This document shows positions 1 to 8,970 of a DNA stretch of 64,000 bases, one piece after another. Every line of letters starts with the position of its first letter. Position 1 is the stretch's first letter. The translations under genes were made by a program, and so were the position numbers. The stretch spans positions 644,236 to 708,235 of the forward strand of contig NZ_QZEX01000001.1 in NCBI RefSeq assembly GCF_003646465.1, read 5' to 3'. The notes under the pieces were generated by a model. It was not told the origin of the DNA and ran no database searches. It was given only the letters and a program-made list of their open reading frames with translations. Origin of the DNA: Chachezhania antarctica. GTDB lineage: Bacteria; Pseudomonadota; Alphaproteobacteria; Rhodobacterales; Rhodobacteraceae.

Positions 1-3
1 CCT

Positions 4-16
4 GCCCCGCAGGGGC
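4..16. terminator. short GC hairpin at the window edge
   Basis: GCCCC and GGGGC flank a GCA loop, giving a perfect 5-bp stem. There is no T-run. It may be the end signal of a gene lying left of the window, but nothing here identifies that gene. Confidence 0.3.
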
Positions 17-155
17 TGCCACGTCCCGGCCACCCAAAGCCCCGGGACGCGGTCCGCCGACGGCCGTTGTCCCGGCCTGCATGTGTTGCTAGGTGCCACT
101 GACCGACAGTTTCCCCGAGGCATGCCATGACGTTTCCCTTCCCTCCCGTGCGGGC

Positions 156-1373
156 ATGAGCGCCGTGGCGGGCAACCGCTGGGTCGCGCTGGCGCTGATC
201 TGCCTTGGCGTCGTCGGCGGTATGACCACGTGGTTTTCGGCCACCGCCATCGTGCCCGACCTGATCCTTGACTGGTCCCTGAGCGAAGTGGCCGCCGCCT
301 GGCTCACCAACGCCGTGCAGCTTGGCTTTGTCGCGGGCGCGCTGACCGCGTCGGCCATCAACCTGCCGGACCTCGTCCGCGCCGAACGGCTGGTCGCGGT
401 ATCCAGTTTTGCCGCGGCGCTGGCCAACCTCGTCCTGTTGCTGAACCCCGGCGCCGACGGGGCCATCGCGGCGCGGTTCCTGACCGGACTCTGCCTTGCG
501 GGCGTCTATCCCACGGCGATGAAGCTTATGGCGTCGTGGTTCGTCACGGGCCGGGGGCTGGCGCTGGGGTTCCTTGTGGCGGCGCTGACGCTGGGATCTT
601 CGGTCCCGCATCTCTTCCGCGCGCTGACGGCGGGCTATGACTGGCAGGCGGTTGTTATCGGAAGCTCGGCCGCGGCGGGGCTGAGCGGCGTGCTCTTCGC
701 CGTCGCCGTGCGCGAAGGCCCGCATGGCTTCGGCACCGCCCGGTTCGATCCGCGTCAGGCGCTCGCGGTGCTGCGCTCGCGGCCCGTGTTTCTCGCCAAT
801 CTCGGCTATTTCGGCCACATGTGGGAACTTTACGGCATGTGGGCGTGGATCCTTGCCTTCGCCACGGCGGCCCAGGCGGGCGTGGTGCCGTTCCCGTTCG
901 GTTCAGCCTCGATGCTCAGTTTCGCCGTGGTGGCCAGCGGCGTGATCGGATGCCTTGCGGGTGGCTGGCTGTCGGACCGGATCGGGCGTTGCTGGACGAC
1001 GGCGGGGTTCATGGCCGTGTCAGGCAGTTGCGCCGTGGCGATAGGGTTCGCGTTCGACGGCCCGGCCTGGCTGTTGGGCACGGTGGCGCTGGTCTGGGGC
1101 ATTTCGGTCATCGGTGACAGCGCGCAGTTTTCGACAGCCGTGACGGAACTGGCGGACCGGGGTTTCGTCGGCACGGCCCTGGCGCTGCAGACGGGGATCG
1201 GGTTTGCCCTGACGGCGGTGGCCATCTGGGCCCTGCCCCGGTTCGCGGCGCTGCTGGGGGGCTGGCAATGGGCGTTCCTGCTGCTGGTGCCCGGTCCGGT
1301 GGTAGGGGTGGCCGCGATGCTGGCCCTGCGCCGACGGCCCGAAGCGGCGGCCCTTGCAGGCGGACGGCGCTGA
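156..1373 (+). CDS. MFS transporter
   Basis: This is an integral membrane secondary transporter of about 405 residues with roughly twelve hydrophobic segments, the normal length for the major facilitator superfamily. A GGWLSDRIGR segment in the second half matches the conserved MFS cytoplasmic loop between helices. The start is uncertain: the ATG at 156 puts the N-terminus just before the first membrane helix, while an in-frame GTG at 93 would add 21 polar residues; neither has a clear ribosome binding site. Its substrate cannot be read from sequence. It lies just upstream of an aminotransferase and a sugar-acid cluster on the same strand, so organic acid or sugar-acid transport is a guess from context only. 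Confidence 0.85.
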   Translation: MSAVAGNRWVALALICLGVVGGMTTWFSATAIVPDLILDWSLSEVAAAWLTNAVQLGFVAGALTASAINLPDLVRAERLVAVSSFAAALANLVLLLNPGADGAIAARFLTGLCLAGVYPTAMKLMASWFVTGRGLALGFLVAALTLGSSVPHLFRALTAGYDWQAVVIGSSAAAGLSGVLFAVAVREGPHGFGTARFDPRQALAVLRSRPVFLANLGYFGHMWELYGMWAWILAFATAAQAGVVPFPFGSASMLSFAVVASGVIGCLAGGWLSDRIGRCWTTAGFMAVSGSCAVAIGFAFDGPAWLLGTVALVWGISVIGDSAQFSTAVTELADRGFVGTALALQTGIGFALTAVAIWALPRFAALLGGWQWAFLLLVPGPVVGVAAMLALRRRPEAAALAGGRR

Positions 1374-1379
1374 GACAGC

Positions 1380-1480
1380 CCCGGGACCGCGCAAGCGGGC
1401 CCATCGCGCCCGAGCTGGCCCGGCGGGAGCGCATCGCGCGACCGCCCGGGGGGTGGGTGGGGCCGGGGAGGGCGTGATCC
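1380..1480. repeat. GC-rich intergenic element, family B, copy 1 (minus orientation)
   Basis: Read on the minus strand, this spacer starts GGGATCACGCCCTC, contains CCCACCCACCCCC and ends with GGGCGCGATGG. The same three blocks occur at 12380-12440, and the C-rich core also occurs at 2819-2836. It lies between the MFS and aminotransferase genes. A REP-like dispersed element is the simplest reading; a role in ending transcription is possible. Confidence 0.45.
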
Positions 1481-1567
1481 CTTCCCGCCGGACACGCCAC
1501 ACCGCCATGGTATCCGGGGCCGGATTTGCCTAGACCAATGCGAAAGACCAAGAGCCGAGGAATCCCC

Positions 1568-2737
1568 ATGTCCCAGTTGATCTTCGCCGACAGCCTGTCC
1601 CGACTGGGCACGGAATCGGCCTTTGTCGTCCTGGCCCGCGCGCAGGCTCTTGCAGCCGAAGGCCACGACATTATCAACCTCGGCATCGGCCAGCCGGATT
1701 TCCCGACCCCGCCCCATATCGTCGAGGCCGGCATCCGCGCGCTGCGCGACGGCCACCATGGCTATACGCCCGCCAATGGACTGCCGGCCCTGCGGGAGGC
1801 GGTGGCGGCGGACCTGCACAGGCGGCACGGGGTCGAGGTGAACCCCGATCACGTGGTCGTCGTCCCCGGCGGCAAACCCACGATGTTCTTCGCGATGCTG
1901 ATGTTCGGACAGAAGGGGGCCGAGATCCTGTACCCGAACCCGGGCTTCCCGATCTACGAATCCGCCATCCGCTATTCCGGCGCCTCGGCCGTGCCCTATG
2001 GGCTGGAAGAGGCCAATGGCTTCGCCTTCTCGGCCGAGGCGGTACTGGACAAGATCACCCCGGCCACACGGCTCCTGATCCTGAACAGCCCCGCGAACCC
2101 GACCGGCGGCGTGACCCCGAAGGCGGAGATCGACAGGCTGGTCGCGGGGCTGGAGGCGCATCCCCATGTCGCGATCCTGTCGGACGAGATCTATTCCTGC
2201 ATGCTCTATGGCGGACGGTCCCATGTCAGCCTGCTGCAATATCCCGAGATCCGGGGCCGGCTGATCATGCTGGACGGCTGGTCGAAGACCTATGCCATGA
2301 CCGGCTGGCGGCTGGGCTATGCCGTCTGGCCCGAGGCGGCGGTGGACCATGTCACAAGGCTGTGCATCAACGATCATTCCTGCGTGAACGCGGCGACGCA
2401 ATTCGCCGGGATCGCGGCCCTTGAAGGCTCGCAGGCGCCGGTGCGGGAGATGGTCGCCCAGTTCGATGCCCGGCGGCAAGTGATCGTCGAGGCGCTGAAC
2501 GCCCTGCCCGGTGTGCGCTGCGCCGATCCGGCGGGGGCGTTTTATGCGTTTCCGAATATCGAGGGCACGGGGATGACGGCGAAGGAAGCGCAGGACCGGT
2601 TTCTGGACGAGGCCGGCGTCGCGACGGTTGCCGGGACATCGTTCGGCGCGTGGGGGGAAGGGTTCGTGCGCTTCTCCTATGCGAATTCGACGGAGAATAT
2701 CCTGAAGGCGATTGATCGGATTTCCAACGTGCTTTGA
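1568..2737 (+). CDS. class I/II pyridoxal phosphate aminotransferase
   Basis: This is a fold-type I, PLP-dependent transaminase of the aspartate aminotransferase family, 389 residues and full length. The Schiff-base lysine is K240 in DGWSKTYAMTGWR. The substrate and cofactor motifs NLGIGQPDFPTP, NSPANPTGG and SDEIYS are all present. The ATG at 1568 follows the ribosome binding site GCCGAGGA; an upstream in-frame ATG at 1526 lacks one. Amino donor specificity cannot be read from the sequence. It is followed by a hairpin at 2746-2764, so it is probably transcribed separately from the dehydratase gene downstream. Confidence 0.92.
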   Translation: MSQLIFADSLSRLGTESAFVVLARAQALAAEGHDIINLGIGQPDFPTPPHIVEAGIRALRDGHHGYTPANGLPALREAVAADLHRRHGVEVNPDHVVVVPGGKPTMFFAMLMFGQKGAEILYPNPGFPIYESAIRYSGASAVPYGLEEANGFAFSAEAVLDKITPATRLLILNSPANPTGGVTPKAEIDRLVAGLEAHPHVAILSDEIYSCMLYGGRSHVSLLQYPEIRGRLIMLDGWSKTYAMTGWRLGYAVWPEAAVDHVTRLCINDHSCVNAATQFAGIAALEGSQAPVREMVAQFDARRQVIVEALNALPGVRCADPAGAFYAFPNIEGTGMTAKEAQDRFLDEAGVATVAGTSFGAWGEGFVRFSYANSTENILKAIDRISNVL

Positions 2738-2745
2738 CCGGGGCG

Positions 2746-2764
2746 GTGCGTGCGGAGCACGCAC
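2746..2764 (+). terminator. hairpin after the aminotransferase gene
   Basis: GTGCGTGC and GCACGCAC form a perfect 8-bp stem around a GGA loop, nine bases after the stop codon. A short T-rich stretch (GGTTTTG) follows about ten bases later, so termination is likely but not classical. Confidence 0.5.
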
Positions 2765-2804
2765 TCTACGAGCGGTTTTGCATGGTGTGAACGTGGTCGG
2801 GACT

Positions 2805-2876
2805 GCGCCCGCGCGCGGCCCGCCCGCCCACCCCCGTCGGATAGCTTGCGCGATCCTCCTTGCCGCGCGCGGGCGC
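2805..2876. repeat. 14-bp perfect inverted repeat, family B core, upstream of the dehydratase
   Basis: The arms at 2805-2818 and 2863-2876 are perfect reverse complements (GCGCCCGCGCGCGG). The 44-base loop carries the C-rich core CCCGCCCGCCCACCCCC that is also found at 12404-12420. It sits 85 bases before the dehydratase start, so it will be in the leader if transcription begins upstream of it. Confidence 0.55.
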
Positions 2877-2960
2877 TGTCCCTGTGTTGGGCAGGGGTGT
2901 GTCCGCTTGGCGGCGCATGGGAAATCGCGCATGGTGCGCCGGCATCGAAAGGAGGGGACG

Positions 2961-4742
2961 ATGGTGGATACCCGCGCGCACAAGCGGTTCCGGTCGCAGG
3001 AATGGCTGGACAACCCGAACAATCCGGGCATGACCGCGATCTATGTCGAACGCTATCTGAACCAGGCCTTCACGCGCGAGGAACTGCAGGGCGACCGGCC
3101 CATGATCGGAATTGCCAACACGGGATCCGACCTGGCCCCCTGCAACAAGATCCACGTCTTCCTGATGGACCGCATCAAGGCCGGTATCCGCGATGGCGGG
3201 GGCATTCCCATCGAGTTCCCGGTCCATCCGATCCAGGAGACCGCCAAACGCCCCACCGCCGCGCTGGACCGGAACCTGGCCTACCTGGGGCTGGTCGAGG
3301 TGCTGCATGGCTATCCGATCGACGGGGTGGTGCTGACCACCGGGTGCGACAAGACCACGCCGGCCATGCTGATGGGCGCGGCCACCGCCGACCTGCCGGC
3401 CATCGCGCTGAACGGCGGCCCGATGCTGGACGGCTGGTGGAAGGGCAAGCGCGCGGGATCCGGCACCATCGTGTGGGAAAGCCGCCGTCTGCTAGCCGAG
3501 GGCGAGATCGATTACGACGAGTTCATGGAGCGGGTCTGTGCCTCGGCCCCGAGCCTTGGTCATTGCAATACGATGGGCACGGCGTCGACGATGAACGCCA
3601 TGGCCGAGGCGCTGGGCATGACGCTGCCCGGCAGTGCTGCCATCCCCGCGCCGTTCCGGGAGCGGATGGCGATGGCCTACGAGACCGGCAAGCGCATCGT
3701 GGCCATGGTGCTGGAGGATCTGAAACCCTCCGACATCATGACCCGTGCGGCGTTCGAGAACGCGATCGTCGTGAACTCTGCCATCGGCGGGTCGACGAAC
3801 GCGCCGCCGCATCTGGCCGCCATCGCGCGGCATGTGGGCGTCGAACTGGATGTGACGGATTGGGAGACCGTGGGCTTCGACGTGCCGCTGATGGTCAACA
3901 TGCAGCCTGCCGGAACCTACCTTGGCGAGAGCTTTTTCCGGTCGGGCGGCGTGCCAACCGTGATGGCGGAGCTTCTGGCAGCCGGGCGGGTGCATGGCGA
4001 TGTCATGACCGCCTCGGGCCGGCGCATGGCCGAGACGCTGGAGCGCGCGGCACCAGCCGACGGTGACGTGATCACAACCTACGCCAAGCCGCTGCGCGAC
4101 AAGGCCGGGTTCAAGGCGCTGTCTGGCAACCTGTTCGATTCGGCCTTGATGAAGACGGCCGTGATCTCGGCCGAGTTCCGGGCGCGGTTCCTGTCGGAGC
4201 CGGGCCGGGAAGGGATCTTCGAGGCCAGGGCCGTCGTGTTCGAGGGCCCGGAGGACTATCACGACCGGATCAACGATCCTGCACTGGAGATCGACGAGCA
4301 TGTGATGCTGTTCATCCGCGGCGTGGGCTGCGTGGGATATCCCGGCTCGGCCGAGGTGGTGAACATGCAGCCGCCCGACGTTTTGCTGAAGGCGGGGGTC
4401 AGCCACTTGCCCACGGTGGGCGACGGGCGGCAGTCGGGGACGTCGGAAAGCCCGTCGATCCTGAATGCCTCGCCTGAATCTGCCGTGGGCGGCGGGCTGG
4501 CCTATCTGCGGACGGGCGACCGGGTGCGGCTGGATCTGAATTCCTCGACCCTCGATGCGCTGGTACTGGAGGCGGAATGGGCGCAGCGGCAGGCGTCGTG
4601 GGCGGCGCCGGTGCTGCATCACCAGACGCCGTGGCAGGAGATCTATCGGACCCATGTCGGGCAGCTGGCCCAGGGCGGGTGCCTGGAACTGGCAACGGCT
4701 TATCGGCAGGTCGCGAAGGATCTGCCGCGGGACAATCACTAA
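2961..4742 (+). CDS. xylD: IlvD/Edd-family dehydratase, D-xylonate dehydratase type
   Basis: This is a 593-residue iron-sulfur dehydratase that removes water from a sugar acid to give a 2-keto-3-deoxy acid. The three cluster cysteines are in [20 protein letters not shown] and [12 protein letters not shown], and [13 protein letters not shown] and [10 protein letters not shown] are also family signatures. From memory the whole protein resembles Caulobacter XylD (for example HPIQE(T)[15 protein letters not shown]) much more than biosynthetic IlvD, hence the pentonate assignment. The ATG at 2961 follows GGAGGGGACG. The SDR and FAH genes downstream complete a pathway. Arabinonate or another aldonate remains a possible substrate. 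Confidence 0.85.
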   Translation: MVDTRAHKRFRSQEWLDNPNNPGMTAIYVERYLNQAFTREELQGDRPMIGIANTGSDLAPCNKIHVFLMDRIKAGIRDGGGIPIEFPVHPIQETAKRPTAALDRNLAYLGLVEVLHGYPIDGVVLTTGCDKTTPAMLMGAATADLPAIALNGGPMLDGWWKGKRAGSGTIVWESRRLLAEGEIDYDEFMERVCASAPSLGHCNTMGTASTMNAMAEALGMTLPGSAAIPAPFRERMAMAYETGKRIVAMVLEDLKPSDIMTRAAFENAIVVNSAIGGSTNAPPHLAAIARHVGVELDVTDWETVGFDVPLMVNMQPAGTYLGESFFRSGGVPTVMAELLAAGRVHGDVMTASGRRMAETLERAAPADGDVITTYAKPLRDKAGFKALSGNLFDSALMKTAVISAEFRARFLSEPGREGIFEARAVVFEGPEDYHDRINDPALEIDEHVMLFIRGVGCVGYPGSAEVVNMQPPDVLLKAGVSHLPTVGDGRQSGTSESPSILNASPESAVGGGLAYLRTGDRVRLDLNSSTLDALVLEAEWAQRQASWAAPVLHHQTPWQEIYRTHVGQLAQGGCLELATAYRQVAKDLPRDNH

Positions 4743-4750
4743 GGGGTGGA

Positions 4751-4827
4751 GGGGGCTCTGCCCCCGCCGCGCCATTCTGGCGCGACTCCCCCGGAGTATT
4801 GGGGGAAAGAAGAGAAAAAGGGATCAG
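4751..4827 (+). repeat. dispersed intergenic repeat, family A, copy 1
   Basis: The order of blocks is GGGGGCTCTGCCCCC, a small variable hairpin (GCGCCATTCTGGCGCG), GACTCCCCCGGAGTATT, then an A/G-rich tail with GAAGAGAAAA. The same blocks occur inverted at 51653-51732. It fills the spacer between the dehydratase and SDR genes and is translated in frame with the SDR only if an upstream ATG is wrongly chosen. Confidence 0.7.
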
Positions 4828-4853
4828 GCCGGGACCGGCCGGCGGGAGGACGC

Positions 4854-5588
4854 GTGAAGACGATCATCATTACCGGCGCGGGGCGCGGAATCGGGCGGGC
4901 GTGTGCGGAAGCTTTTCTGGAAGATGGCTGGGCCGTCGGGCTCATCGGTCGGACGCCCGAACCGTTGGAAGAACTGGCGGAGGCTTGGCCGGATGCAGTG
5001 GCCATGCCCTGCGACGTGACCGACGAGGACGCCGTGGACGCGGCGTTCCAGCGGCTGACCGAGGGCTGGGGGCGGCTGGATGTGCTGTTCAACAATGCCG
5101 GTGTGTCCGTCATGGGCTCCACGGTGGACGAGATCTCTGTCGCGGACTGGCGGCGGGCCATCGACATCAACCTGACCGGCAGCTTCCTGTGCGCGCGGGC
5201 CGCGTTCCGGATCATGCGGGCGCAGGAGCCGCAGGGCGGGCGGATCATCAACAACGGCTCGGTGTCCGCCCATGCGCCGCGCTGGGGGTCGGCGCCTTAT
5301 ACCGCGTCGAAACATGCGATCACGGGGCTCACGAAATCGCTGGCGCTGGACGGGCGGCCCTTTGGCATCGCTTGCGGGCAGATCGACATCGGCAACGCGC
5401 TGACCGAGATGGCGGCCAAGATGGTCACCGGCATGCCGCAGGCGGATGGAGAGATCCGGCCCGAGCCGGTGATGGACGTGGGCGAGGTGACGCGCGCGGT
5501 CAGCTACATGGCGTCGCTGCCGCCGGCGGCCAACGTGCAGTTCATGACCGTGATGGCGACCAACATGCCGTTCATCGGCCGGGGTTGA
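4854..5588 (+). CDS. short-chain dehydrogenase/reductase (2-keto-3-deoxy sugar acid dehydrogenase candidate)
   Basis: This is a cytosolic NAD(P)-dependent oxidoreductase of 244 residues. The Rossmann motif TGAGRGIGRA lies near the N-terminus, NNAG follows at about residue 82, and the catalytic tyrosine and lysine are in APYTASKHA. The GTG at 4854 follows GGGAGGA. An ATG at 4746 would add 36 residues that are only translated repeat DNA, so I rejected it. Placed between a xylonate-type dehydratase and an FAH-family hydrolase, it probably oxidises the C4 hydroxyl of the 2-keto-3-deoxy acid. The substrate is inferred from context. Confidence 0.85.
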   Translation: MKTIIITGAGRGIGRACAEAFLEDGWAVGLIGRTPEPLEELAEAWPDAVAMPCDVTDEDAVDAAFQRLTEGWGRLDVLFNNAGVSVMGSTVDEISVADWRRAIDINLTGSFLCARAAFRIMRAQEPQGGRIINNGSVSAHAPRWGSAPYTASKHAITGLTKSLALDGRPFGIACGQIDIGNALTEMAAKMVTGMPQADGEIRPEPVMDVGEVTRAVSYMASLPPAANVQFMTVMATNMPFIGRG

Positions 5589-5652
5589 TCGGGTTGCGGC
5601 CGAATTCCGTTCATGCCAGTGAAATTGGGCAAATTGCGCCTTGGAGAAGAGA

Positions 5653-6495
5653 ATGAAACTATTGCGATACGGTCCTCTCGGGGGCGAACGCACCGGGGTA
5701 CTGGCCCCTGACGGGACGGTCCGTGACATCTCGGTCCATGTGCCGGAACTGGCGGGGCCCGCGGTGGCCAAGCATCGGCTGAAGGCGCTGGCCTCGGTCG
5801 ATATCGACAGCCTGCCTGCCGTTGCCTCGCCGGGCCGGATCGGCGCCTGCCTGGCCTGGGTGCCGAATTTCCACTGCGTCGGGTTGAACTACACCAAGCA
5901 CGCGCACGAGACCGGAATGCCGATCCCGGAAGAGCCGATCCTGTTTTCCAAGGCGACATCCGCCCTTGCCGGGCCGAACGATACGGTAGCCCTGCCGGCC
6001 GACGCGCAGAAGGGCGACTGGGAGGTCGAACTGGGCGTGGTGATCGGGGCCGAGGCCGAGAATGTCTCGGAAGAGGTCGCGCTGGATTATGTCGCGGGCT
6101 ACTGCGTGATCAACGACCTGTCGGAACGCGCCTACCAGATGGAGCGCGGCGGGCAGTGGATCAAGGGCAAGTCGCTGCCGGGCTTCGGGCCGATAGGACC
6201 CTGGTTCGTGACCGCAGACGAGGTGCCGGATCCGCAAGTCCTGGGCCTGTCGCTGGATCTGAACGGCGAGCGGGTTCAGGATTCGGATACCTCCGACATG
6301 ATCTTTTCGGTGCGACACATCATTAGCCACATGAGCCGGTTCATGCGGCTGGTGCCGGGCGACATAATCGCCACGGGCACGCCTTCGGGCGTGGGCCTTG
6401 GGATGTCGCCGCAGCGCTTCCTGCGGGACGGTGACGTGATGAGCCTTCGGATCGACGGCCTGGGCGAACAGCGCCAGGAGGTCGTTCAGGGCTGA
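5653..6495 (+). CDS. fumarylacetoacetate hydrolase family protein (2,4-diketo-3-deoxy sugar acid hydrolase candidate)
   Basis: This 280-residue protein has the FAH catalytic fold in its C-terminal two thirds. Metal-binding acidic residues are visible in DWEVELGVVIG and INDLSERA, and the family end motif IATGTPSGVGLG is present. Members acting on 2,4-diketo-3-deoxy acids cleave a C-C bond to give pyruvate plus a hydroxy acid (lactate in the fucose pathway, glycolate in a pentose route). With the dehydratase and SDR upstream, pentonate to pyruvate plus glycolate is the best fit. The ATG at 5653 follows GGAGAAGA. Confidence 0.85.
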   Translation: MKLLRYGPLGGERTGVLAPDGTVRDISVHVPELAGPAVAKHRLKALASVDIDSLPAVASPGRIGACLAWVPNFHCVGLNYTKHAHETGMPIPEEPILFSKATSALAGPNDTVALPADAQKGDWEVELGVVIGAEAENVSEEVALDYVAGYCVINDLSERAYQMERGGQWIKGKSLPGFGPIGPWFVTADEVPDPQVLGLSLDLNGERVQDSDTSDMIFSVRHIISHMSRFMRLVPGDIIATGTPSGVGLGMSPQRFLRDGDVMSLRIDGLGEQRQEVVQG

Positions 6496-6537
6496 CGCGC
6501 GCGCCCCCCCGCGCCAGTGCGGCGCGGGGGAGGATCA

Positions 6538-8163
6538 TTAGGCGCAGAACGCCTTTCTGGACATCGCCATCGAACGGACGGCGGGAAGGCTGCTCATCAT
6601 CTCGGCATGGGCGCCGACGGCTGCGGCTGCCACGGGGTGGGCGACGTTATGCAGCTCGATATCGCCAAGCGGCATGACATCGAGGCTGTCGCCCGGCGGC
6701 ACGACATCGGCGGTCACAACGATGCGGTGATCGCCGGTCTTGGCATAGTCGGCCAGCCGCGCCGCGATGTTGGCGGGTTCGCCGACGACCGTGAAATCTA
6801 GCCGCTCGCGCGAGCCGACATTCCCCCAGGTGACCGAGCCATAGGCCACGCCGATCGCCGCCTCGCACGGCGCTGAAAGCCCGGCCCCGAGATTGCGCAG
6901 GCTTTCCGTGATCTGGCGCGCCGTCGACAGCGCCTGCCCCCGGGCGGCATAGCCGCCTTCGGCCGGGAAAACCGCCAGGACGGCGTCGCCGATGAACTTC
7001 AGCACTTCGCCGCCATTGCCGTGGACGAGGTCCGACACCGTTTCGAAGAACTCGTTCAGGAAGCGGATATAGGCGCTGCGGCCCAGTTCGGCCTCGAGCC
7101 CGGTCGAATTGCGCAGGTCGACGAACATGATGGCGGCGTCGATCTCCTCGCCGTGGCCGCGGCGGATCTCTCCGCCAAGGACGCGCGCGCCCGAACGTTT
7201 GCCGACATAGGTTTCCAGCAGGGATTGCGCGTTCTCGCGCTGCATGAAGACCTCGAAATAGCGGCTGATCACGGTCGAACATTCGAACATCAGGCCAAGG
7301 TTCGCCGTGGTGAAGCCCTGCGGATGGTTCGATGTCAGCGTCAGAACGTTGATCCGCCCGTCCGAGAATTTCAGCGGCATGGCGACGTAATCGGTTCCGC
7401 CCATGGCGCGCAGATCGGCCATGATCGGGAAGGTGTCGGGCGTGTCGGGATCGTTCAGACGTTGCCGCACGCCGCCCAGCCCGTTCGAGACATGGCGCAG
7501 CGGGCTGGCGGCATAGCCGGGATGATCGTGGATCTCGTAGGACGGCGCGAAGGTCGACACCTTGCTGTTGCCGTCCTTGTCCCGCGACCAGACATAGTTC
7601 TTGCCCGCGATGGTGGGATCGAGCGACCAGACCATGATCGACATCCGCGCGATCGGAACGCCGCTTTCGACCAGTTTCAACCCCAGCGCCTCGGCAAAGG
7701 CATCGGGCGTCTGGATCTTGCCGGCCTCGCGCAGAAGCCAGTCGACGAGCGGGCCCGACATGTTGCCGTCGCGCGGCGGGCGCAGCACGTTGTCGCCAAG
7801 GTCCAACCTGTCGGCCACGCCGGGCATGAAGGCCACGTAGCCGTCGATGCAATGGCTTTCGGGCAGGGGGCTGGAATAGTGCCAGATCGCCTGTTCGATC
7901 TTCTCGCCGTTCACGGTCAGGCCGCGATAGGCGGCCGTGCCCTTGAAGGGACAGAAGGTCTGCAGGTCGGACGGGGTCCCGGGGGGGACGACCAGGTCTT
8001 CCTCCGGGAAGTAGACCACCGGGTCGAGCCGGGTTTCGTACATCACCTTGGCACGTGTCGTCGACGCCAGAAGCGCACCGTTGCGCCATGCGCTGACACG
8101 GCCGGTCAGCGGTTCGACATCGATGCCGTAGCCGGGCTCGGAAAAGGGGACGTGAACGTTCAT
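6538..8163 (-). CDS. DUF427 domain fused to a class III adenylate/guanylate cyclase
   Basis: This is a 541-residue cytosolic protein. Residues of about 10-120 match DUF427 (YFPEEDL, CPFKGTAAYRGL, AIWHYSSPLPE). The middle, about 150-320, is a GAF-like spacer region often seen before cyclase domains. The C-terminal cyclase has the metal aspartates in MFVDLRNST and KFIGDAVLAVF and the late motif LDFTVVGEPANIAARL, so it should be active; the lysine and the D-F-T motif favour ATP over GTP. It makes cAMP (or cGMP) in response to an unknown signal, perhaps sensed by DUF427. It is transcribed alone, convergent with the FAH gene. Confidence 0.85.
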   Translation of the reverse strand: MNVHVPFSEPGYGIDVEPLTGRVSAWRNGALLASTTRAKVMYETRLDPVVYFPEEDLVVPPGTPSDLQTFCPFKGTAAYRGLTVNGEKIEQAIWHYSSPLPESHCIDGYVAFMPGVADRLDLGDNVLRPPRDGNMSGPLVDWLLREAGKIQTPDAFAEALGLKLVESGVPIARMSIMVWSLDPTIAGKNYVWSRDKDGNSKVSTFAPSYEIHDHPGYAASPLRHVSNGLGGVRQRLNDPDTPDTFPIMADLRAMGGTDYVAMPLKFSDGRINVLTLTSNHPQGFTTANLGLMFECSTVISRYFEVFMQRENAQSLLETYVGKRSGARVLGGEIRRGHGEEIDAAIMFVDLRNSTGLEAELGRSAYIRFLNEFFETVSDLVHGNGGEVLKFIGDAVLAVFPAEGGYAARGQALSTARQITESLRNLGAGLSAPCEAAIGVAYGSVTWGNVGSRERLDFTVVGEPANIAARLADYAKTGDHRIVVTADVVPPGDSLDVMPLGDIELHNVAHPVAAAAVGAHAEMMSSLPAVRSMAMSRKAFCA

Positions 8164-8487
8164 GACGTCGTCTTTCGGATCGTGATTCTAAGGCTGCGCT
8201 TGCGCGAAGCCTTCATCAAATGGGGTAAGAGGGTCGAATTGCCAATGGCGCGGGCGGCATTCCCGCCATGCACTGGCGCATGCGGACTATGCGCTCAGGC
8301 ACAGTGACGCAAGGTAAGGATATTCGGACCATCCCGGTCACAGGTCCGATCACGGGCATGTCAGCAGCAGCAAGTTCTCCCGTATTTGACGGGATCGGAA
8401 CTGGACGTGCCCGCCGCAAAGGGCGAAACTGCCCCTAACGGTTGCTCCGTTCGTCAGGGCGACCCGGGGAGAACGCAGGAAAGACAT
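8164..8487. other. 324-bp divergent intergenic region
   Basis: This is the shared upstream region of the cyclase (minus) and the small exported protein (plus). I see two hairpins, AAGGCT...AGCCTT near 8189-8212 and TCCCGT-ATTTG-ACGGGA near 8378-8394, but no clear promoter pair and no gene. Confidence 0.4.
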
Positions 8488-8904
8488 ATGCAAAGACATC
8501 TTATCGCCGCCGCGCTGGGCCTTGCCCTTGCTCTTTCATCATTCGCCGCGCAGCCCGTCCGGGCCGAGGACGGCCAGATCACCCGTGCCGTCGCCGGGCT
8601 GGCCGCGATCGCGCTGATCGGCGCAGCCGTCTCGCAGGCGGGCAAAGACAAGCACGACGCCTACGTGAAGCCGGAACACCATGGCCGCAAGACGGACGAG
8701 AATACCCTGCCAATCGCCTGCCTGAAGGATTACCCCGTAGCCGGGGCGGACAAGCGGCTGGTCGGGCGCGGCTGCCTCATCAAGCATTACCGCAACGTGG
8801 CCGGCCTGCCCGGGTCCTGCGAGTTCCGCTTTCGCATGAAAGGGCACGATCATATCGGCTATGATCCGGGCTGCCTGCGCAATCATGGTTTTGCCATCGG
8901 GTAA
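8488..8904 (+). CDS. small exported cysteine-containing protein, function unknown
   Basis: This is a 138-residue protein with a clear signal peptide (hydrophobic core ALGLALALSSFA, cleavage likely after PVRA). A second hydrophobic stretch, AVAGLAAIALIGAAVS, follows directly and could anchor it. The mature half is polar and has four cysteines, suggesting two periplasmic disulfides. The ATG at 8488 follows GCAGGAAAG. I do not recognise a named family. It stands alone between the cyclase and rnhB. Confidence 0.75.
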   Translation: MQRHLIAAALGLALALSSFAAQPVRAEDGQITRAVAGLAAIALIGAAVSQAGKDKHDAYVKPEHHGRKTDENTLPIACLKDYPVAGADKRLVGRGCLIKHYRNVAGLPGSCEFRFRMKGHDHIGYDPGCLRNHGFAIG

Positions 8905-8970
8905 CCGGGGGCGCGCGGCCCGGCGGGCCCGCGCCGCTGGTGTCACCTTGCCGAACGGAGGCTGCAACGC

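Noticed and set aside
830-3031. Very long minus-strand open frame (over 700 codons) opposite the MFS, aminotransferase and dehydratase genes
   Set aside because: It runs antisense through three well-supported genes, has Arg/His/Pro-rich composition and no family motifs. Long shadow frames are expected in GC-rich DNA.
4746-4853. N-terminal extension of the SDR from an upstream ATG
   Set aside because: It translates a dispersed repeat; the GTG at 4854 has a good ribosome binding site and the normal Rossmann N-terminus.
7021-8307. Plus-strand frame of 428 codons opposite the DUF427 cyclase
   Set aside because: No recognisable domain; the minus strand encodes a complete cyclase active site.
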